Notes under the pieces: generated by a model
Told to the model about the DNA's origin: nothing
The model's database searches: none
The model's input: the letters and a program-made list of their open reading frames with translations, nothing else
NCBI RefSeq assembly: GCF_020497125.1
Contig: NC_059079.1
Span: 16,635,553-16,699,552, forward strand
Direction: 5' to 3'
DNA from: Mauremys mutica
Lineage: Eukaryota; Chordata; Testudines; Geoemydidae
DNA: 64,000 bases
In this document: in pieces, positions 56,588 through 64,000 of the stretch
How positions within the stretch are numbered: the stretch's first letter is position 1
How the letters are laid out: every line of letters begins with the position of its first letter
Made by a program: the position numbers and the translations under genes

Positions 56588-57139
56588 CAGGGCCGCCCAG
56601 AGGATTCAGGGGGCCTGGGGCAGGGCCGGGTCTTTAGCAGCAATTCAGCGGCGGGTCCCTCTCGGAGGGAAAGACCCACCGCCGAAGAATGAAGCGGCGG
56701 CGGTAGAGCAGCGTAAGTGCTGCAGATTGCGGCTTTTTTTTTTTCCCCCGCCGCTTGCGGTGCTTGTACTCACCGGGCGGCGCTCTGAGGCTTCAGCAGC
56801 GGGTCCTTCACTTGCTCCGAGTCTTCCGCTGCAATGAAGAACCTGCCGCCAAAGACCCAGAACGAGGGACAGGCCCACCACGGAAGTGCCGCCAAAAACC
56901 TGGAGCGGCTCGTGGGACCCCTGCGGGGCCCAGGGCAAATTGCCCCATTTGCCCCCCAGTAGTAAAGTTTAGCTTTAAGTGAAAGCACTCTTGTGTTGTC
57001 CTGTTTGTGCCAGCCATCTATCGGTCGGACGGCCGTGTCTCCCCTGATTTCTTTCCTGACACCTCCTTGCACAGAGTAAAAGTTACCAAGAGCTTTGGGT
57101 TGAAAGAACCCCAGGTAACACCCCCTGTGGGCGGCCCTG
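56588..57139. mobile_element. hAT-like element, 552 bp, with inserted LTR fragment
   Basis: The left end CAGGGCCGCCCAGAGG and right end GTGGGCGGCCCTG are inverted repeats. A perfect 8-bp duplication, taaatgca, occurs at 56,580-56,587 and 57,140-57,147. The left 370 bp look like a hAT body. The right part up to 57,120 appears foreign (see the LTR fragment entry). Confidence 0.9.
56958..57122 (+). mobile_element. LTR end fragment captured in the hAT
   Basis: 'agtaaagtttagctttaagt', 'gttgtcctgtttgtgccagc' and the end 'accccaggtaaca' have the character of the R/U5 end of a turtle endogenous retrovirus LTR. It is non-coding. Its position inside hAT ends suggests insertion or template switching before the hAT moved. 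Confidence 0.5.
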
Positions 57140-57250
57140 TAAATGCACACCTAAAGGAGAGGCAAGGCTACATTTTGGCTCTTCTCTTGCTGACTCATTG
57201 CTGATTAGTTTCCATCACTGAAACACAATGAATGTAAAAGCCTAATAAAA

Positions 57251-57563
57251 AATGGTTACCTATGTCTCGTAACTGTTGTTCTTCGAGATGCGTTGCTCAT
57301 GTCCATTCCAATAGGTGTGTGTGCGCACACACCGCATGCATGATCATTGGAAGGTTTTTTTCCTCTAGTGGTACCTGTCGGGTTGGCTGTGGAGACCCCT
57401 AAAGTGGCGCCTTCATGGTGGTGTGTATAGGTCCCTGCCGACCCACCGCCTTCTCAGTTCCTGCTTGCCGGAATACTCCGACAGAGGGTAGGTGGGTGAA
57501 ATTTGGAATGGACATGAGCAACACATCTCAAAGAACAACAGTTACGAGAGGTAGGTAACCATT
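57251..57563. repeat. Terminal palindromic module of DIRS copy 2
   Basis: The roughly 60-bp ends (aatggttacctatgtctcgt ... gctcatgtccattccaa and its complement at 57,505-57,563) are over 90% alike by eye. They enclose the inverted copy of the element's 5' region. A third partial repeat of the outer end follows at 57,575-57,610. Confidence 0.8.
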
Positions 57564-57639
57564 TTTTCTTCTTTAAGTGATTGCTCATGTGCATGCCAGT
57601 AGGTGACTGCCAAGCAGTTTCCCTGTGGGAGGGGTCAGA

Positions 57640-58590
57640 GTTCACTTGGTTGCTGAGTTCAGGACTGCCCTGCCAAAGACTGCATCGGCCCTTGCCTGTT
57701 GGGTAATGGTGCAGTGTGACGTGAAGGTGTGGATGGAAAACCATGTTACTGCCTTGCATATGTCCTGGAATGCTGCCGTCAACACCTGCACTCTTGTGGA
57801 GTGTGCTGTAAGCGGAGGGGCTGGAATTTTAGCCAGGTCATAGCACGTCCTGATACAGTATGTGATCCATGATTAAATGCACTGGGACGAGAAAGGGAGC
57901 GCCTTTATCCTTTCTTTGACTGCAATAAAGAGCTGTGGTGACTTCTAGGGCATGCCTAACATCCAGGAAATGGAACATGCACTCCGTTACTAGCATGAGG
58001 CTTAGGGAAGAACACAGGTAAAAATATGTCCTGGTTCACATGAAACTGGAAGACCACCTTTGGCAGAAATGCAGGGTGAGGGTGTATCTGCACCTTGTCT
58101 TTATAAAAGACCGTAGGGAGGGGCTCAGAAGTCAGTGCTCTGAGCTCAGATACCCTTCTGGCTGAGATTATGGCCACCAGAAAGGCCACCTTCCAGGAAG
58201 GTAGGACAGAGGGCAAATTACCATGGGCTCAAAACAGGGCCCCATGGACAGGACCAGGTTGAGGTCCCACTAGGGCACAGGCTGTCATACCTGGGGATAA
58301 AGTCCGTCCAAGCCCTTGAGAAACCAGCCCACCATGGAATTGCCGAAGACCTACCTGTGGCCCCTGGGTGGAAGGCTGAAATGGCAGCCAGGTGCACCCT
58401 GATACTGCCAATCCCAGGGGAATTGGCACTAGCTGCAGTTTAGTGCCCCCCTGCAGAGACCAAATGGAAAAGCGCTTCCACTTTGCCAGGTATGTGGCAC
58501 GACTGGAGGGTTTCCTACTTCCCAGCAGGACCTCCCTAACTGGATCCAAAAACTGAAGCTCAAGAGGGTTCGGCCATGGAGTTTCCACAC
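57640..58590 (-). pseudogene. DIRS tyrosine recombinase, inactivated
   Basis: The N-terminal part is SRKPSSRATYLAKWKRFSIW (58,588-58,450). Box I is KVAFLVAIISARRVSELRAL (about 58,190-58,130). Box II keeps H-S-T-R at 57,792-57,803. Downstream the stretch T-S-H-C-T (57,711 region) has Cys where a nearby catalytic Tyr would be expected. The parts lie in different frames. This enzyme would integrate the element's circular DNA; this copy cannot. Confidence 0.8.
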
Positions 58591-58731
58591 CATGAGGTGG
58601 CGGGACTCCAGGTTGGTGTGTTGTAGACAGCTATGATCCTGCGTGATGAAGGTCGGGCACACAGGAAGGGCTACTGGTCTGTCCACTGAGAGGTTCAACA
58701 GCATGGTGAACCAATGCTGGCACTCTGAGGA

Positions 58732-59787
58732 TCAAGGAAGCCCTGTCACGGCGAGGCTTGAGGACTTTGTGTATGAGAGGGAAGGGCGGGGAACGTGTAC
58801 AGCAGGTGACTTGTCCATGAAAGGTGAAAGGCGTCCGTGATGGAGCCTGGGCTGTGGTTCAGGAAAGAGCAGAACCACTGGCACTTCCTGTTGTTCCACA
58901 TCGCAAGCAGGTGTATAGAGCGGGCGATGCAAAAGTCCCACAGCTCGAGGGCTTCCTGGCACAGGGGAGAGGAGCAAGCACCACTCTGTTTGTTTATACA
59001 GAACATTGCTGCAGTGTTGTCCAACAGCACCGATACACAGGCACCCTGCAGGTGGACCTGGAATTCTTGACATGCCAGAACTGCCCTCAGCTCCCTTATG
59101 TTGATATGCAGCAATAGTTCTGTGTGGGACCATTGGCCTTAGGTTCTGATATTGCCCAGGTGCGCGCCCCCACTGCAGCCACCAGGGGAGAGACTCGAGG
59201 ATGCAAGGGGGGAGGGTAACTATCGTGTTCAGTGGGTCCCTACCCGGCCTGTGCACCCACACCAACCACACCTGGAGGGGCCAAAGGCGTAACGTGGCGT
59301 GCTGGACCATGTATGTGCAGGCTGCCATATGCCCCAATAGTTTCATGCAATTTCTGGCCGTGGTTGTGGGGAATCGGCGAAGGTTTTCAATAACGTCCGT
59401 GAGTGCTTGGAAGCACAGCTCGGGCAGGAACGCCCTGGCCTGGGCTGAGTCCAGGAGAGCTCCTATTAATTCTATTCTCTGTGTCAGGGCTAGTGTGGAG
59501 TTGGGCACATTCAATATGAGGCCCAGCCTGTGAAACGTGGCCCGGGCCAGAGACACATGCTCTGCAGCCTGTGCTTGCAACTCGGCCTTGCTGAGCCAAT
59601 GTACAGGAATACTTGCACCTGACATTTGTGGAGGAAGGCCGCCATGACCGCCATATGCTTGGTGAATACCCTTGGGGGGATGCTGAGAGCCCAAATGGGA
59701 GCACCCTGAACTGGTAGTGCTCGCCGCTGACCACGAAGTGAAGAAAACATCTGTGGGCCGGGATAATGGATATATGGAAGTGCGCAT
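58732..59787 (-). pseudogene. DIRS RNase H region
   Basis: The overlapping frames at 59,787-58,732 and 59,114-58,746 hold the connection region (MKLLGHMAACTYMVQHATLR) and the RNase H core (HINIRELRAVLACQEF, SVLLDNTAAMFCINKQSG). The Glu and Asp of the core are visible. Two frames are needed to read the domain, showing at least one frameshift near 59,115. Confidence 0.75.
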
Positions 59788-60226
59788 CTTTCAAGTCGAG
59801 GGTGGTGTACCAGTCCCCTGGATCCAGGAAAGGAATGGTGGCTGCCAGAGAGGTCATGCAAAATTTCACTTTCCTTATGAATGTGTTTAGGTCTCGCAGA
59901 TCTAGGATAAGCTGGAGCCCATCCTTGGCCTTGGGGAAGAGGACACAGCAGGAGTAGAACCCCTTGCCCCTGAACTCCTGAGGAACCTCCTTTATTGCCC
60001 CTAGAGCGAGGCGCAATTGCACCTCCAGCAGAAGGAGTTGTTTGTGAGAAGGGTCCCTGAAGGGGGAAGGGAAAGAGGGGTGGGCGGAAGGGAACAGAAT
60101 TGGATAGAATATCCCACCCCTACCATACTCAGGAGTCAGGACCCAATGATCTGACGTGATCTGGGACCAAGCACGGCAGAAGCGGGAGAGTCGATTCACA
60201 AACGGGGGGGAGAGGTAAGGATCCAA
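59387..60226 (-). pseudogene. DIRS reverse transcriptase, inactivated
   Basis: The frame carries FYSCCVLFPKAKDGLQLILD, then LDLRDLN, GDWYTTLDLKDAHFHISI and FRVLPFGLSASP, in the order of RT motifs 1-4. The catalytic Asp of the LDLKDA motif is present. The following YxDD box, read in a shifted frame at about 59,600-59,620, is Tyr-Ile-Gly-Ser, so the active-site Asp pair is lost. The overlap with the next frame marks a frameshift near 59,750. Confidence 0.85.
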
Positions 60227-60260
60227 GTTTGATACTGATGCTTGGTCCTTGGGCTCATCT

Positions 60261-61115
60261 TCAAAAGTTTGGCTTCGGGCAGCATGGGGGCTGTGTGGCT
60301 AAACCCTGGCCTTGGCCTGAGGAGGACTGTGGCAGGCGCCTCCTATTATTTCTGCCCCTGGATAAGTCTTGCCTGGGAAGCTCAGAGTAGAAACGGGACG
60401 GGGGCTGAGGCTTAAAAGGCTTTCTTTGGGGTGCAGGGGTGTGGATCCCCAAAGACTTCAAAGTCGCCCGTGAGTCCTTAAGGCTGTGCAGGCGAGAGTC
60501 CTTATTTTGGGAGAACAGGCCTGCACAGTCAAAGGGGAGGTTCGGGATCGTGTTCTGGACCTCAGGTGGTATCCCCGACACCTGCAGCCACAAACCGCAC
60601 CTCATTGTAATGGTGGTGGCCATAGTCTGAGCTGTCGAGTCTGCTGAATCTAACGTGGCCTGAAGAAAGGTTCTCAATACCACCACCAGTCTCTCGAAGC
60701 TGGAGTCCCCTGGTCGAGTAGACCTTTTGGACGAAAAGGTCCAGCTTCTTAATGTCCCGTGCCTTATGCGCAGGACCTGGCTGCCCTTGTCACTCCTTAT
60801 GATTCGCCCCATTGACCACCAGAGTCCCCGGTTGGGGGTGGGTGAAAAGGTGTTCGTACCCTTTCTGCGGCACAAAATAGCATCTCTCCACCCCTTTAGT
60901 GGTGGGCGGTATTGAGGCGCAGTCTGCCAGAGCACCTTAGTAGTGTTCTGGATCGTTCTTATCAGGGGCAAGGCCACCCTGGATGGATCCTCCGGGGCAA
61001 GGATGTCAACCATCGGGTCGGACTCCTCCGTGACTTCCTCTGCCTGGAGATTCAGGTTTAGGGCCACCCTCCTAAGAAAATCCATCGCCGGAAGGGTGGT
61101 GGTGGTGCCTGCCAA
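60261..61115 (-). pseudogene. DIRS gag-like ORF, second part
   Basis: Open frame of 284 codons. It includes SKRSTRPGDSSFERLV, MATTITMRCGLWLQVSG and a basic C-terminus (RGRNNRRRLP). It lacks enzymatic motifs and precedes the reverse transcriptase, so a structural role is inferred. It is out of frame with the N-terminal Cys/His part, so the reading frame is broken. Confidence 0.65.
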
Positions 61116-61919
61116 TGCCTCGTCCGGTGAGGAGGAGGCCCGTGGGACAGGGTCTTCCTGCCCTTCTGGCTCTCTGGAGGCTGGGTCAGGTACCTCAGAG
61201 CCCCCCTGTGACTAGAGGTGGCTCCAGTATAACTGATGCCACTGGTTCGGACGCTGTGCCTGAGTGTGACAGCCCAGAGTTTCTGTCTCGTGCGGGGTCC
61301 TCAGGAACCCTGGAGTTGTGGTGAGCCAGTGATGTTGCTGAGTAGTCTGTGCCCGATCACTGGGGGGGGAGCCCTAAGGTGCCGGGGGGCGGTACTGAGG
61401 TGATGGTGAGCGGCGCCATAATATCATGGGCTTGCTGCAATGATGAACCAGGGGCGGTGCCGCTGACGGGGCCTGAGCTTGCAGTGCCGGAGCTCACACC
61501 TGCGGGGCCAGAGACTGCACCATCATGGCAATGAGGTCCCACACAGCCTCATAGGCCTGGAGTGGAGGTTTAGCTCTTCCTCCAAATCTTCCCAAGTTGG
61601 GGAGTCCACAAACACTGGACTTGATGGGCCTCCTGTTGGGGCCAGAGTCAACGGTGCTGGGTCTTGAGGTCCAGACCGTGGGTGTCCCGCTGGAGGATGC
61701 ATCCCACTGGAATCACCTCACGGCTTCTTGATGGGTGAATGACCCCTGTCCGCCTTCTTTTTCTTATGCGGTACTGGGGATTGTAAGCGGTGCCGCCTGG
61801 TAGCACTGGCCTTATGAGCCGGGGAGCAGCGCAGGTGCTTCTTGGAGGAGTCCTTTCTTGGTGCCGCACTGAGGCCGGGGCGCTGCGCACCGATGATGCC
61901 GGTGCTGTTCCGGTACCGG

Positions 61920-62159
61920 CTAGGGGGAGAGGGCTGGCTCCATCAGGAGGAGCTTTAAACAGTAGTCCTGCTCTCTCTTAGTCCTGGGTCTAAAGCTCCT
62001 GCAAATTGGGCACTTATCTGTCTGATGGCCCTCTCCTAAGCACTTGAGACAAGCAGCGTGCGGATCATGTCTGGGCATAGGTTTCGCGCACCTCTCGCAC
62101 GCCTTAAACCCCTGCGAGCGAAGACGCCGTTCCAGGGGTCTCCACAGCCGACCCGACAA
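61920..62159 (-). pseudogene. DIRS gag-like N-terminal Cys/His domain
   Basis: The frame of 80 codons carries CERCAKPM, then CLKCLGEGHQTDKCPIC, a CxxC...CxxC...H...CxxC pattern typical of a small zinc-binding module. It sits at the 5' end of the element. The same module is seen in copy 1. It probably binds nucleic acid. Confidence 0.6.
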
Positions 62160-62254
62160 GTACTGCTAGGGGAAGAACCTTCCGATGATTGTGCACGCAG
62201 TGCGCGCACACACCGATTGGAATACACATGAGCAATCACTCGAAGAAGAATAAA

Positions 62255-64000
62255 TGCTACTCTGCTCTTACTGGTGTTAGCTAGATATCAACAATGAGTT
62301 CATAAGAATTGTACCTATCTGAGGGCAGCATTGGGCTTAATGAAACACACACATCTCGTTATGGCAAACTAACCTTTAAGTGAATGTTTGTTCTCTATGT
62401 AGAAACATCATTGCAGGTACCAGCCAGAAGTCAATCCAGTAGCTCTGGGCAGAAAAGTGGTATTTGTTCACAGATTAAAGGATTTACAGGCACTTGGAGT
62501 GGGAGGATTAAAACAAAGAATCTATACTATTTTCTATCCTGTAACCCCCTATGGCCTGGCATTTTACAAAGCTGAGGAAAAAGCACAATATATATTTTAC
62601 ATCACACATAATCCTACAGATTAAAACTTCACAAGGTACTATCACTGACAACGGTTGAGGGGAGGAGGGAGTCCATTAATCAATTAGGAAAGACAAGGAC
62701 TAGAACTCAGCCCTTACAGTTCAAACATATGAAATATCCTGCATTCTTTGAAGTTCAATGAAGTCCTTTCCTGATTAAATCTAGGCTGAAAACCATCTTC
62801 TATCGAACACTTCATTATGACTATAGCGGAAGATGTCATAGGGCATATTTTCCAGTCTGCTCTTAAAGGTATGATGCATACATAATAGGATCAGTAATTT
62901 ATATCTGTTGTCATGACAGTGGGTGACATGAAAACTTTATAGAAAAAAAAATCTTGTCTGGAACATTCTCCATAGAGAATTATAGTATGCCCTCATTTCC
63001 AGCACCTATTTAAAATTATCCTTGTGTAAGGAATTAAAACTATAAGTTAGCCTATGTGTCACAAAAGAAAGGGTGATAAAGCTTTACTGAAACTTCTGCA
63101 AAACTAAAATATTCTTCAAGGTGGGGAGGGCTGCTGCAAAGCCAGGCCCCTAGTATGATTTAAACATCGCTCAGTTGTGCAGGGCAAATAGGATACAAGT
63201 ATATTAATAAACATGCTTCAGCCTTGGAGTGATGTAGGTCTGTAGTGTTACAGGAACACATTTAAAGGTGGCTTGGTAAATATACATATGCTAATATAAG
63301 CTCTTTATCATTTCAATAAGGCTATAAAGATTCTTTTTCCAAAAGAGAGAGAAATCTGGCTTTGCATACCTCTTGATGCCTTCTTTCTCCACAGTAGGTA
63401 TCAACAGAAAGTGACTTGAATTATTTGGTCTAAAACAAGAATTGTCCAATCTGAGTATAGTCCTACCCTGCAAAACTGGCACAATCAAAAAGCCCTAAAT
63501 ATAAAACATTCTACCACACAATCCTACCACACCTAGTGTAGGGCTTGCTCAATTCCAGCCTGCAAATGAAAATACATTTTTTAAAATTTTGGCCCATAAA
63601 GGGATTAGAGCCCTGAAAGATTGTTTCCTTAGTATAAGTCCTTCAATCAATTGCAGCCACAACAGGATATTGAAACAATAATTTTCCATGGAACAAAGAC
63701 GACAGTATAACCAATGCTAGATCCAGCTCTCTTCCATAATTACATGCAACAGCTGTAGCGAAACATCTTCATTTATAAACAATCAAGCATTTTACATGCT
63801 CCTACTGAATACTGACTGTGAATGAAAAATATCCTCTGGCACAAGTTCGGAACTAAGAATGGGAACAGATCTATCAGATGCTAACTTGCCTAAAGCCATT
63901 TCTACCATTCCTGAAATGTCAATTTGCAATAGTTGAACAAATTCAGTCTCAAATTACTCAGACTATTGTTTCTCTGCAACTGAAAACAAATAGGTCAGAA
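62255..64000. other. Right-edge DNA without recognised gene
   Basis: No coding exon or named repeat is identified. In mammals DOCK7 ends a few kb beyond USP1 on the opposite strand, so part of its 3' UTR could lie here, but I saw no DOCK family C-terminal sequence on the - strand. Confidence 0.5.

Larger units (their letters stand above)
57251..62250 (-). mobile_element. DIRS-type retrotransposon, copy 2 (near full length)
   Basis: About 5 kb on the - strand. The 5' end (near 62,245 reading left: cttcgagtgattgctcatgt) and the terminal module (57,251-57,563) are inverted relatives. The order from 5' to 3' is Cys/His gag-like part, second gag-like part, reverse transcriptase, RNase H, tyrosine recombinase. 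That order with inverted termini and no integrase defines DIRS elements. Frameshifts and lost catalytic residues show it is dead. Confidence 0.87.

Noticed and set aside
63291..63488. 65-codon - strand frame near the right edge as a DOCK7 exon
   Set aside because: It shows no resemblance to the DOCK family C-terminus and has no supporting splice sites.

Overview
The window is nuclear DNA of an amniote vertebrate, most likely a turtle. The basis is one intron-bearing, protein-coding vertebrate gene (USP1), introns with GT/AG borders, MIR and CR1 remnants, and a dense, diverse set of hAT, LTR and DIRS elements whose termini look like those seen in turtle genomes. The species call is inference. 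There is no bacterial-style operon, CRISPR array or convincing RNA gene.

Layout. Positions 1-860 are a CpG island without a recognisable coding exon; it may be the 5' end of a neighbouring gene (KANK4 lies on this side of USP1 in mammals). From 860 to 39,300 the window is intergenic and repeat-rich: G-rich minisatellites inside hAT-like DNA (2.0-2.5, 4.4-4.9 and, inverted, 6.7-7.1 kb); a complete 4.76-kb hAT transposon with a decayed transposase and an 8-bp target duplication (10,308-15,063) that itself carries a nested TTAA-flanked foldback element (12,926-14,454); a solo LTR with a perfect 5-bp duplication (18,157-18,951); several short non-autonomous hATs with exact borders; two LTR-like elements (22,126-23,879 and about 27,962-28,855) containing arrays of tandem stem-loops; and an internally deleted DIRS-type retrotransposon (31,345-33,875).

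Positions 39,300-55,100 hold the only clear host gene, USP1, on the + strand. It has a CpG-island promoter with NF-Y boxes and an RFX-type X-box, eight coding exons that join in frame to 794 residues, intact Cys91/His600/Asp758 and the Gly677-Gly678 autocleavage site, and a 3' UTR with two poly(A) signals. Its product removes monoubiquitin from FANCD2 and PCNA in DNA-damage tolerance.

From 55,600 to the end the window is again mobile DNA: two hATs with perfect 8-bp duplications and a nearly full-length but inactivated DIRS element on the - strand (57,251-62,250) with gag-like, RT, RNase H and tyrosine recombinase parts. The last 1.7 kb has no recognised gene; the 3' end of DOCK7 is expected nearby by synteny but I could not identify it.

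The most unusual structure is the stem-loop array in the two LTR-like elements: about 20 and 7 hairpins respectively, with a period of about 45-49 bp, and stems that keep pairing while their sequence changes.
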